This document shows positions 39,101-44,477 of a DNA stretch of 64,000 nt, piece after piece (the stretch's first letter is position 1; every line of letters starts with the position of its first letter). A model generated the notes under the pieces. The model searched no databases. It was not told the DNA's origin and saw only the letters and a list, made by a program, of their open reading frames with translations. Both the position numbers and the translations under genes were made by a program. This stretch comes from Rallus limicola (taxonomy: Eukaryota; Chordata; Aves; Gruiformes; Rallidae), in NCBI GenBank assembly GCA_022605955.1, contig JAKCOZ010000010.1, positions 2,604,001 through 2,668,000 on the forward strand, read 5' to 3'.

Positions 39101-42100
39101 GTGGGACCACACAGTGCAGCAGGGGAAGGGTGTGAGGAATAGCCCCCTGGCTAAGAAGGAAAACAGTGGAACTGACCAAAACCCCTATTCCCCCTACCCC
39201 TTCGCCATCCTGGGGTGGGGAATAAGGGAGCGAAATCATGAGTAAAGTGAAGTCTGCTAAGAGGGGAGGGGTGGGGGGAAGGTGCTTTAGGATCTGGTCA
39301 CACTTCTCATTATCCAACTCTGGTGTCACTGGGTGTGCAGTGCAGTGTAATACGTTAGAGAGTTTTCTTTTTTCTCTTTTTATTCCATGTTGAGCCTGTT
39401 TTGCCCATGACACTGATTGCAGAATGATCTCTCCCTGTCCTTATCTCGACTCCTAGGCCTTTCTATATAGATTTTTCTCCCCTGTCCAGCTGAAAAGGGG
39501 AGAGACAGAGCAGCTTTGGTGGACATGTGGCCTCCAGCCGGGGCCAAACCACCACAAGTAGTTTAATGGCTGAAACATTTTCTAGCATGACATAAAGTTA
39601 CTAAAACTGAAGAGGAAAAATGTGATATTTTTTTTTGCATAATATCCCATCACCAATGAAATTCTTTGTTTTCTTCCAGGTAACAAATAAAAAGCCTATC
39701 ACCGTGCTTGACGTCCTTGAAAAGATCCGGCTTCACGTCTCCGTGCCACAGTGTGACGTGTTCGGATACTTAAGCATCGAATCCGAAATTGTGATTCTTA
39801 TCATCCCTGTGGATCAGAACCCCAAACCTTTGCAGGTAAAATGTGTTACTCTTTTGTTTTCCCAGCATGGATTTACTTTGTCTTTATATGTTTATGCTTC
39901 AGTATTCTCAATGTAGGAGCTTTACAATCGTGCATTTCCCTGTGTGCTGAGTACCCGGGGATTTCTCTAGTGGCTCTGATGGGAATAGCTCGCATTATGG
40001 ATGCTGACACGTCTTGGGAATCCTGCTTTTCTGATAAGAGGTTTTTGAGTGTGGGTAGCAAGAGGGTGGAGGTGAAGGAAGGCCAAGGGTAGGGCAGTAT
40101 GCTTTTTAAATCTGTAAATGCACAACACTTAACTTTCTGTGGTTAAAATAACAGAAAATGAAAACTAATGAAGATAAATTATTGAATGACCCCTTCACTT
40201 AATTGTATATTAAAAGCATACCTGCACGTGAAATGGTACTCCTTTGTCTCTGGTTAATGGTTAAAAGTAGGTTGAAGTATATGTGATCACAGAATCAGGA
40301 TCACAAAACCATTTGGGTTGGAAGGGACCTCAAAGACCATCTGTCATGATCCACAACCTGACTGACTAATTTGGCAGAGGTTAGCCCCCCTTGCGTTCCA
40401 ACTGACCTCAGATTGCTGGGGGTGGCTGGGCTTAATTACTGAGTGGTGTCCCATTAGGTGTTGTGTCATGACCAGGTCTTCACAACAGAATTACAACTGA
40501 AAACAGAGTCAATTGTCAAGTCACTTTATTTGGCCCACAAGAAGTGTGTAAGAGAACAGGGGGAGAAAGAGAAGAGAGTGGAAAGGAGGGAGAGGCAGAG
40601 AGAAAGAGAGAGGAGGTGCAATAGCTACCACCACGGATGTGTGGTGTCCCAATCACTCAGATTGTCTTCACGCCTGGTGGGGGAACGTTCCTCCTCATAC
40701 TGCAGTAGCTCTTCAGGCCCAGTGGAGGAACGTTCATCCTAGAAGATCACAAAATACTATTCCAACCCTAAAAGGGAAATGACATTCCAATAAGCTGCCC
40801 AGCTTGCGGAGTCATAGCTCACTCATGCTAGCAAACAAGAACCTGATGCTCGCAGTACTAAACTAAAGGTGAGCCAGCAAATGCAGTTCAGAGGCCTCAC
40901 AGTATTTCCTTCAGAGCAACAGAAGCAAGGCTTCAGCTACGTATTGCACTATCGTTGTCTTGGAGCTGTCGCTTCATTTTTCTTTTCTGCTTGTTAACCT
41001 GTGCAAGACCAGTGAAGATACCTTCTTCCTGCCAAAAGGAGCAGAATTCCTGGCTGTTTCATAGCAGTTTATAACAGTCTCACCTGGCCCTGCTGACAGC
41101 ACTTTATACTGAAGTCCCTTTGGCAATCAGGCACACGGACTGGGCCGGTCTGTTACCCAGCATGTTAATGTGTCATGTGAAAATGAAGGGCTTTGCTTTG
41201 AAAAGGGGAAAGAAAACCTGCCCACAGTCTCTCTCTTACCTTTCACAGTGCAAACAGAATTCAGGCAGGTTAATTTCCTTCTCGTTTATTTTGCATTGAT
41301 GGCTGCTTCCCATTTCATTTTATTTCTACAGTCTGATTGTGCATGCTCAGTATTGCTTCCATGATGGGCTAAAGTTACAGAGTTAGGGTATAATGTGAGG
41401 GTACAGAACCACTGCCGTGTAGGAAGCTGGAACACTTCCATGTTGGAAGCTGCAGTATCTAGTAGGGTAGGTGTTTCTCAGGCAGATACATTGTGTGAGC
41501 TCTAACATGTTTTCTAAGACACACTCCCCCAAAAAAATACATAAATCTTTCGTGCTGATGGGGATAACTCAGTGTCCTGGTTTCAGTCAGGATAGAGTTC
41601 ACTTCATGTGTAGCAGCGGATGGAATGCTGTGTTTGGGAGTTAAAATGATAACACCCTGATGTTTCTAGTTGCAGTCAGACAGTCAAAGCCAGGACAGGT
41701 GACCCAGATGGGCCAAAGAGAGTATTCCATGCCAATTACGTCCTGCCCAGGATAAAAGGGGGGCTGATGGGAGGAAGAAGGGGAGCGGTTCTGGGATGCG
41801 AGTGGCCGGGACGCGAGGGTCTTGGGGGCCGGTCGGGTTCCGGGCCGGCTCTGGGTGGTGCGGCCTGAGTTGTGTGGTTGGGTGAGAAACTGCATTGTGT
41901 ATCAATAGTTTCATATTCTTTTGCTCTAAAGTCCTGTTAGCATTGTTATATTTTATCTTTCTGTTCTCTTAGTAAACTATCCTTATCCCAACCCACGGGC
42001 CTCTTAGTTTCTTGGTTTTGGAGTTATTTGCCCCTTCCTTTTCCCTTCCCTTGTTCCCCCCCCCTTTCCCTTTTCTCCTGCTCTTTTACTTTAAGGAGCA

Positions 42101-42445
42101 GGCAGCTGCGTGGATCTCGGCCCACAGCCGGGGTGAAACTCAGATTTTCTTTCCTGAATTTTGCTGTCTAGCAGCATTGTTGCATCTTACCTGGCAAGAA
42201 GAGAAATAATCATTTTTCTTGTTTCTCAGATTGAAGCCTGCAATAAAGAAGCAGAGAAAATAGAGTCACTGATAAACTCGGACAGCCCGACGTTAGCATC
42301 GCACGTACCGCTCTCAGCTCTAATTGCATCCCAAGTACAAGTCTCACTGAGCATTTCTTCTCCTTCTGTTAAAGTGGTGCCCGTTCTGCACTCCCTGTCC
42401 ATAAGCCTTTTATTCACCTTGTCAGGATTAATATATTCTATATAA
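9085..42445 (+). CDS. RECK: RECK, 3' fifteen coding exons (gene overview)
   Basis: Fifteen exons read as one frame of 834 residues plus TAA: 9085-9118, 10400-10597, 11583-11850, 13276-13455, 14727-14939, 15732-15868, 18861-19001, 21801-21989, 28807-28929, 29429-29600, 32176-32368, 34392-34602, 36716-36789, 39680-39835 and 42230-42445. All introns are GT-AG and all phases match. The product aligns by eye to human RECK from about residue 136 to the end. Order of domains: end of CC2, CC3-CC5 cysteine knots, cysteine-rich region, VWC-like segment, three Kazal-type modules and a hydrophobic GPI-addition tail. Family knowledge: RECK is a GPI-anchored cell-surface glycoprotein that restrains MMP2, MMP9, MMP14 and ADAM10, and with GPR124 (ADGRA2) recognises Wnt7 in brain angiogenesis. 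The signal peptide, CC1 and most of CC2 are absent from the window, so the gene is partial at its 5' end. No frame break was seen, which argues for a functional copy. Confidence 0.95.
9119..10399 (+). other. RECK: RECK intron with one CR1
   Basis: It contains the antisense CR1 at 9617-10058 and a T-run (about 10292-10305) not far from the acceptor. Nothing else was recognised. Confidence 0.7.
9617..10058 (-). repeat. CR1 LINE fragment, antisense to RECK
   Basis: It reads GGTTGGAAGAGACCTTTCAA, GCCCCATCAAGCCTGACCTT, GCCTTCTCTTCTCCAGGCTG and TCTGGACCCACTCCAG, the reverse complement of the CR1 3' end. TTATTAAT occurs at both edges (9609-9616 and 10059-10066), a possible 8-bp duplication at the insertion site. 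Confidence 0.92.
10400..10597 (+). CDS. RECK: RECK exon: CC3 cysteine knot
   Basis: The exon starts inside the Met codon (A|TG) after TTTCCCCAG and ends at a GTAAGT donor with one base of a Ser codon. It encodes the third knot, starting [18 protein letters not shown], with the expected paired cysteines. A NYT sequon matches the known glycosylated Asn near human residue 200. The sequence is nearly identical to the mammalian protein, indicating strong purifying selection. Confidence 0.96.
10892..11475 (+). repeat. Solo LTR 1, endogenous retrovirus, sense to RECK
   Basis: This 584-bp unit begins TGTCCTGGTTTCA and ends TGAAACCACGACA, so its ends form an imperfect 13-bp inverted repeat with TG...CA termini. 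Flanks are GGAAG (10887-10891) and GGAAA (11476-11480), a 5-bp target duplication with one mismatch. A TATA-like GGATAAAG (11081-11088) precedes a CpG-rich segment. No gag/pol sequence adjoins, so it is a solo LTR. Copies at 31407-31989 and 41573-42138 are nearly identical by eye, and 17104-17670 is a more diverged relative. It ends 107 bp before a RECK exon. Confidence 0.9.
11583..11850 (+). CDS. RECK: RECK exon: CC4 and start of CC5
   Basis: The acceptor is TTTAACAG and the donor GTCAGT. It encodes [18 protein letters not shown], the fourth knot (the one implicated with CC1 in GPR124-dependent Wnt7 recognition), then the [11 protein letters not shown] start of CC5 with an NSS sequon. The reading frame is also open upstream of the acceptor for about 240 nt, back into the solo LTR that ends at 11475. 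The donor is weaker than its neighbours because +3 is C. Confidence 0.96.
11851..13275 (+). other. RECK: RECK intron, no mobile element recognised
   Basis: Unique-looking AT-rich sequence with two small duplications: TGTTCCATTAGAGGAAA twice at about 12022-12056, and a TTAACCAG(T/C)TGCTGGAG pair at about 12123-12160. Confidence 0.6.
13276..13455 (+). CDS. RECK: RECK exon: CC5 knot remainder
   Basis: It begins with the last base of an Arg codon after TTTCCAG and ends AG|GTAGGA. It encodes ELCTKLYS... through [12 protein letters not shown], completing CC5. The NLT sequon matches the glycosylated Asn near human residue 352. Length is 180 nt with phase consistent on both sides. Confidence 0.96.
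13456..14726 (+). other. RECK: RECK intron with one CR1
   Basis: It holds the CR1 at 13932-14247. The remainder is AT-rich, with no recognised element. Confidence 0.7.
13932..14247 (+). repeat. CR1 LINE 3' fragment
   Basis: It contains CAACTACCTGAAGGGAGG, GATGGGCTCAAGCTGCACCA, GCCTGGAACAGGCTGCCCAG and the 3' tail CCTTGTGATTCTGTGATTC. Same CR1 subtype as 34757-35543. Confidence 0.92.
14727..14939 (+). CDS. RECK: RECK exon: cysteine-rich middle region, part 1
   Basis: The acceptor is CTTTTAAG and the donor GTAAGT. It encodes [19 protein letters not shown] through GSIICK, the conserved region after the knots (about human 362-433). The conserved stretch [20 protein letters not shown] is unchanged from mammals. 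Confidence 0.96.
14940..15731 (+). other. RECK: RECK intron with G/T-rich low complexity
   Basis: A G/T-rich stretch runs at about 15160-15375 (repeated GGTTTGGTTT-like units). No mobile element was recognised. Confidence 0.6.
15732..15868 (+). CDS. RECK: RECK exon: cysteine-rich middle region, part 2
   Basis: The acceptor is ATCTGAAG, which has a poor pyrimidine tract, and the donor is GTAAGT. It encodes [20 protein letters not shown] through NCIPLDTYL, matching about human 433-479. The last base joins the next exon to make AGC (Ser), where human has Arg. Confidence 0.95.
16280..16797 (+). repeat. LTR fragment of a second ERV family, copy 1
   Basis: The sequence contains a GGAGAACCCCTTCCCACAGG block, AATAAA at 16618-16623 and the terminal GGGCTAACCCACCACA ending at 16797. 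It shares order and blocks with 39069-39556 and 48115-48595. The family resembles the ERVL-type LTR common in neoavian genomes (from memory). The 5' boundary and target duplication are not clear. Confidence 0.6.
17104..17670 (-). repeat. Solo LTR 4, diverged member of same family, antisense
   Basis: This copy starts TGTCATGGTTTTG and ends AACCCAGGACA, with a perfect 5-bp duplication TGCAT (17099-17103 and 17671-17675). It shares blocks with LTR 1-3 (the GGGTTGGGATAAGGATAG segment, the repeated-C stretch before the TATA-like box, and the GAAACATCAG block) but has many substitutions and lacks most CpGs, so it is an older insertion or a different subfamily. Confidence 0.88.
18380..18641 (+). repeat. 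CR1 LINE 3' fragment
   Basis: It contains TTCTGCACCAACATGCAGAA, GGCACAGGCTGCCC, GGAGATATTCAAGACCCATC and the tail ACAATTCTGTGATTCTGTGA. Same subtype as 57105-57422 and 50664-50777. Confidence 0.92.
18861..19001 (+). CDS. RECK: RECK exon: CNPNPC cysteine-rich segment
   Basis: The acceptor is CTGTTTTCAG and the donor GTAAGG. It encodes [20 protein letters not shown] through CLPYLCVP (about human 479-526). All cysteines expected from the mammalian protein are present, although several non-Cys positions differ (for example AANQ for PANE). Confidence 0.95.
19002..21800 (+). other. RECK: RECK intron with one diverged CR1
   Basis: It contains the CR1 at 20956-21190. The rest, including the 19637-20485 region where short chance reading frames occur on both strands, shows nothing I can name. 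Confidence 0.6.
20956..21190 (-). repeat. CR1 LINE 3' fragment, diverged
   Basis: It starts at CATAGACTCATAGAATTG, then GGTTGGGAAGAACCTTTAAG and TCAAGTCCAAC. It contains a ~40-bp block (TATGGGCACACACACTAAAT... about 21109-21150), also found in the copy at 33738, before resuming CR1-like sequence (CCCTGAGCAGCCTGTTTAAA). Confidence 0.8.
21801..21989 (+). CDS. RECK: RECK exon: VWC-like segment, part 1
   Basis: The acceptor is TTCTCACTAG and the donor GTAAGT. It encodes [20 protein letters not shown] and continues through CIVGGQRK. The spacing of CYKICTCG and NCLEMHC resembles a von Willebrand C-type fold. It is followed by the longest RECK intron in the window (6.8 kb). Confidence 0.96.
21990..28806 (+). 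other. RECK: Longest RECK intron in window
   Basis: 6.8 kb. Only the CR1 at 27075-27782 is recognised. The 21990-27074 part has no recognised repeat. 22860-23860 has longer chance frames on the + strand without a recognisable product, and 25000-26860 is markedly AT-rich. Confidence 0.6.
27075..27782 (-). repeat. CR1 LINE fragment with long residual RT-tail ORF
   Basis: It runs from AATCATAGAATGCTTTGGGT to CTCAATCCATTCCAAAAT. The - strand keeps a 204-codon frame (27163-27777) matching the end of the CR1 reverse transcriptase protein ([13 protein letters not shown]..., [16 protein letters not shown]). It is 5'-truncated and cannot move by itself. This is the best-preserved CR1 coding remnant in the window. 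Confidence 0.93.
28807..28929 (+). CDS. RECK: RECK exon: VWC-like segment, part 2
   Basis: The acceptor is TTATTTTAAG and the donor GTAACT. It encodes [20 protein letters not shown] through [10 protein letters not shown], with the CxxCxC motif typical of VWC-like modules. It matches about human 589-630. Confidence 0.95.
28930..29428 (+). other. RECK: Short RECK intron
   Basis: AT-rich, about 0.5 kb, and nothing else was seen. Confidence 0.6.
29429..29600 (+). CDS. RECK: RECK exon: Kazal module 1
   Basis: The acceptor is TGCTTTTACAG and the donor GTAAAA. It encodes [20 protein letters not shown], then SACIARC and the CNPNPC motif. VCG.NG.TY...C is the Kazal signature. Family knowledge ties the Kazal-like region to inhibition of matrix metalloproteases, although RECK Kazals are short and atypical. 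Confidence 0.97.
29601..32175 (+). other. RECK: RECK intron with antisense LTR 2
   Basis: LTR 2 lies at 31407-31989. A 15-bp tandem duplication (TTACACTGAACATGC) is present at about 30649-30680. Otherwise the sequence looks unique. Confidence 0.7.
31407..31989 (-). repeat. Solo LTR 2, same family, antisense to RECK
   Basis: This reverse-complement copy starts TGTCGTGGTTTCA and ends TGAAACCAGGACA, flanked by a perfect 5-bp duplication TGTTT (31402-31406 and 31990-31994). It retains the CpG-rich block and TATA-like element on the - strand (CTTTATCC around 31794-31801). It is very similar to LTR 1 and LTR 3, which implies recent activity of this family. Confidence 0.93.
32176..32368 (+). CDS. 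RECK: RECK exon: Kazal module 2
   Basis: The acceptor is TTTATGCAG and the donor GTAGGA. It encodes [20 protein letters not shown] and on to [15 protein letters not shown] and YRGPCQ. The cysteine pattern of the second, degenerate Kazal-like repeat is intact. A solo LTR ends 186 bp upstream (31989). Confidence 0.95.
32369..34391 (+). other. RECK: RECK intron with one diverged CR1
   Basis: The CR1 at 33738-33912 is the only recognised element. An AT-rich run with many AATTA-like units follows at 33920-34080. Confidence 0.6.
33738..33912 (-). repeat. CR1 LINE 3' fragment, diverged
   Basis: It starts at ATTCATAGAATCATTTAGG, then GGAAAAGACCTTCGGGATCT and GTCCAGC. The sequence after GGTGACTC (ATGGGCATGCACGCTAAATT, about 33877-33905) is shared with 20956-21190 and is not part of the usual CR1 3' end. 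Confidence 0.8.
34392..34602 (+). CDS. RECK: RECK exon: Kazal module 3
   Basis: The acceptor is CTGTTTCAG and the donor GTATGT. It encodes [37 protein letters not shown], then a more divergent stretch up to GCKPVIAP. The exon is noticeably richer in G and C than the surrounding intron. A CR1 fragment begins about 150 bp after its donor. Confidence 0.96.
34603..36715 (+). other. RECK: RECK intron with long CR1
   Basis: It contains the CR1 at 34757-35543. The remainder has homopolymer A runs at about 36463-36476 and 36568-36577. Confidence 0.6.
34757..35543 (+). repeat. CR1 LINE fragment in RECK intron
   Basis: A long 5'-truncated CR1: GGAGGCTCTTCAGAGGGATC, GGGCTGAGACCAATGGGATG, CTGGAGAAGAGGAGGCTGAG, and a 3' end AAGGTCTTTTCCAACCTTGT with GATTCTGTGA. 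The ORF2 tail is broken into pieces (about 34813-35034 and 35264-35479). It begins 155 bp after the exon that ends at 34602. Confidence 0.93.
36716..36789 (+). CDS. RECK: RECK exon: post-Kazal cysteine segment
   Basis: The acceptor is TTCACATAG and the donor AGG|GTAAAC. It encodes [20 protein letters not shown] plus TFAR, equivalent to human ~822-846. The 74-nt length restores phase 0 for the two last exons. Confidence 0.93.
37685..37805 (-). repeat. Old CR1 fragment
   Basis: Weak similarity to reverse-complement CR1: CTAGTTCAACCCCCTGCTTA, AGCAGGGTTACCTCCAGTTA, TCAGCTTGGCCAGC and a CTCCAGG...GATTCCACAA block. No intact tail is seen. Confidence 0.55.
39069..39556 (+). repeat. LTR fragment of second ERV family, copy 2
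   Basis: Starting at TTGGAGAAGTT this matches 48115-48595 over nearly its whole length, ending GGGGCCAAACCACCACA. It may extend upstream to about 39010. Shared blocks include GAGGACTGTC, TTCTCATTATCC, TCTGTTTTGCCCATGACACT and CTGTCCAGCTGAAAAGGGGA. It lies in the RECK intron just before the exon at 39680. Confidence 0.8.
39680..39835 (+). CDS. RECK: RECK exon: conserved C-terminal domain
   Basis: The acceptor is TTTTCTTCCAG and the donor GTAAAA. It encodes [20 protein letters not shown], then [20 protein letters not shown] and [10 protein letters not shown]. The 52 codons are phase 0 at both ends and closely match the mammalian sequence. Confidence 0.96.
40288..40340 (-). repeat. CR1 tail stub
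   Basis: CACAGAATCAGGATCACAAA, then TTTGGGTTGGAAGGGACCTC and AAAGACCATC, is the last ~50 bp of a CR1 in reverse. It is cut off by unrelated sequence that may be an insertion. Confidence 0.85.
40341..40740 (-). repeat. Possible LTR or other insertion inside a CR1 remnant
   Basis: A CR1 tail (40288-40340) stops abruptly at GACCATC and is followed by TGTCATGATCC. On the - strand an AATAAA is present (40525-40530), and a purine-rich (GA)n-like stretch occupies 40560-40617. This fits an antisense LTR, but I could not find the other end or a target duplication, so limits are approximate. Confidence 0.3.
41573..42138 (+). repeat. Solo LTR 3, same family, sense to RECK, 3' end clipped
   Basis: It starts TGTCCTGGTTTCA at 41573. 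Relative to LTR 1 it lacks about 14 bp near 41650 and the last ~8 bases (the ...CCACGACA end). CTCAG is repeated on both sides (41568-41572 and 42139-42143), consistent with a 5-bp target duplication plus a small terminal deletion. TATA-like GGATAAAAG lies near 41751-41759. The truncated end is 91 bp upstream of the last RECK exon. Confidence 0.9.
42230..42445 (+). CDS. RECK: RECK last coding exon with GPI-anchor signal
   Basis: The acceptor is TTGTTTCTCAG, and TAA is at 42443-42445. It encodes [20 protein letters not shown] through [13 protein letters not shown], then a divergent Ser-rich linker (SISSPSV) and a hydrophobic tail, [19 protein letters not shown]. That tail has the shape of a GPI-attachment signal, with the omega site probably among the small residues just before it. 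The body is conserved with mammals, while the cleaved tail is not, as expected for a propeptide. An LTR ends only 91 bp upstream. Confidence 0.95.
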   Translation: MEACNKEAEKIESLINSDSPTLASHVPLSALIASQVQVSLSISSPSVKVVPVLHSLSISLLFTLSGLIYSI

Positions 42446-42709
42446 CTGCTTTAAAAACATGCACGAGCGCTGCGGTGTTCCACGTTGTGAAGAACATTCA
42501 GTATTGTTGATTCCACTGAACCAGAAAAGGAAAAACTTGTAGATTGGATGAACTAATGAGGTGATCCTTTTATTCATTACCAGCCAGATGCAGGGCATCA
42601 GCACAATTAAGACTCTTTTCCACTGCTCCTGGAAACACAAAAGCACTCGGGAACGTTCTGACCTGATGGATTCCTGATTCCTTGTGAGAAGGGACCTTAC
42701 AGGGGGCTC

Positions 42710-42742
<33 letters not shown>

Positions 42743-43500
42743 TTTTTCCTGCAATGAACAAAAATAGTGTTTTGACTTTATTGAAGAATGTTAGTTTTAT
42801 GTTATTTAGATAAATATCTGACAACAAAAAGCACGCACCTATTTTAAACATCGTTGTTTTGGAAGAAACAAATTGCTGCTACTTAATTAACACACCAAAA
42901 AAATTAAGAGTTTATTCTCATGTAAATATGCTTTCATATTTTATTATGAAGAAAACTAACTAGCCCTGGGCCTATTTTAGTAGACGTCTTTACTTGGACT
43001 AGTGAAGATTTGCAGGATGTTGGGCTCAGTGCTTGTAAAATGACAATCAAGCTCTAAACTAGTACCTGACTTCAATGAAGAAATAATGCTCTTTTTATAG
43101 TTTTGTACATTTCAGAATCTCACGTTGGAGGCAAAATTATAAAGAATCTCAGTATCTATATTTAAGTGCCATTTAAAATATTGCAGTATTTGCATGTTAT
43201 CTAATTAAATTTATACTTTAAATGTTTATACGAACAGTATGTGTTATTACTTATTGTATTTTATGCACCTGACCTTAGTCTACATGAAGTATTTTATTAT
43301 CAGTATTATGATAGCCAACTTTTGAAGTATATACAGAAAAACTTATTTTTGCCAAAATGCTGAACTTGGAAGAAAGCACTGAAAACCTTTTGAAACCTGT
43401 ATGTTGTAGCATGTTTGTAGCAATTATTTTCTGCTAAATCTTTTAAATGCAAAAGTATTAAAGCTTTTTATTTTAATAAAACACTTTGTCGTGTGCCCTT
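42446..43500 (+). other. RECK: RECK 3'UTR
   Basis: AT-rich sequence follows the RECK stop, with AATAAA at 43475-43480 and GT-rich sequence just after it (TTGTCGTGTGCCCTTG), so cleavage is probably near 43495-43505. Visible motifs are a TGCTGCTA match to the miR-15/16 seed (42874-42881), three CAGTATT matches to miR-200b/c/429 (42499-42505, 43184-43190, and 43301-43308 as CAGTATTA), and a Pumilio-type TGTAAATA (42921-42928). A T/G-rich low-complexity run lies at 42709-42748. The end is inferred, with no transcript evidence. Confidence 0.75.
43475..43480 (+). terminator. RECK: Polyadenylation signal of RECK
   Basis: A canonical AATAAA lies about 1.03 kb after the RECK stop and is followed within 30 nt by a GT-rich element. 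It is the first canonical hexamer on the + strand that I noticed after the stop. Confidence 0.7.
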
Positions 43501-44440
43501 GTATACAAATGCATGTAGTTCTGAAGAATTCAGCAATACAGTGTATTTTTGGTTCTTCTCTGAAGTCAACACTTAAAATTAGCTGCAACTACATATGTTT
43601 GTGAGTCACAGGGTTTAATGTTTCTAAAGTACAAGGGGCTTTCAGGATGGTGCTTTTTTGGGGTTTATTTCACCAAATGTGTCACACGTGCCTAAGTTGG
43701 TGCTGTGACTGTCAGGCTGTAGAAGTACATAGGTGTCTTTATGGGACCCTTTTGGGTAAGATAACAGTTTGGAAGAGGCTTCTCTCACCTACAGCTGTAA
43801 ATCTGCACAGATGATAAGGACAGGGTTGCTACCTTACCCGTACCTGCATTTTAAGGCTCAGGCTCCTCCAGAGGAAACTTGAGTGCCTCGATGTGTATCC
43901 TTGCAAGTCAATAGACCCAGTTTCTTTTTGAAACCTACCTCAGCTGCTTCCCTAAGCAGACCCCCATTGTTTGTTCTCTCCTGCTGAGAGAGGAGCCCTT
44001 TTTTATTCTGAGTGCAGCGGTACTCTGTATTTATAGTTTCTGAGTACTTTTGGTAGAGAAGTACACATGCCCATAATCTTTGGAAGTGTTCTTGCCAAAA
44101 TAGCTCCAGGAAGACTCATGCACGTAATCATCAAAGCCTGGATACAAAAAAAAATCTGTTGAATATCCTGATCTGTTTCTGAAATGTCTTATGTGGATTT
44201 TTCAGAAACTTGGGCATAAGACCATAATAAAGGTGTCTGAAAAGCTTTTTGAACTAAAAAGGCTTAGATGATCTTACAGAAACCACAACCAATTCAGATG
44301 ATTTATTGAATGCCTTGGTTTTTTTTTCCAAATCATTACCAACTACCTCTTCAACATGTAGCCTGTTAGGTTGCTTAGCATTTAGCTGAAGCAATCTGGT
44401 GCCTGCTAAATTGAAAGGAATTATAAATGTCTAAGAAAAT

Positions 44441-44477
44441 AGATACGTATATATATATATGTGTGTGTGTGTGTGTG
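44441..44477. repeat. (TA)n(TG)n microsatellite
   Basis: An alternating TA run passes directly into a (GT)8-like run. A second (TA)n lies at about 44553-44571. Confidence 0.9.

Larger units (their letters stand above)
36790..39679 (+). other. RECK: RECK intron with old CR1 and second-family LTR
   Basis: It holds the weak CR1 at 37685-37805 and the LTR fragment at 39069-39556. A near-tandem duplication of TTTTAATGG..CAAGGAAATCCCTCTG lies at about 38587-38645. Confidence 0.6.
39836..42229 (+). other. RECK: Last RECK intron, heavily invaded
   Basis: It contains a CR1 stub (40288-40340), a possible antisense LTR (from 40341) with a GA-rich stretch, and sense LTR 3 (41573-42138) directly before the final exon. 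40741-41570 looks unique. Confidence 0.65.

Noticed and set aside
42161..42445. 94-codon frame as a short RECK start
   Set aside because: It is the last RECK exon with an open intronic extension. There is no ATG upstream of the exon in this frame.
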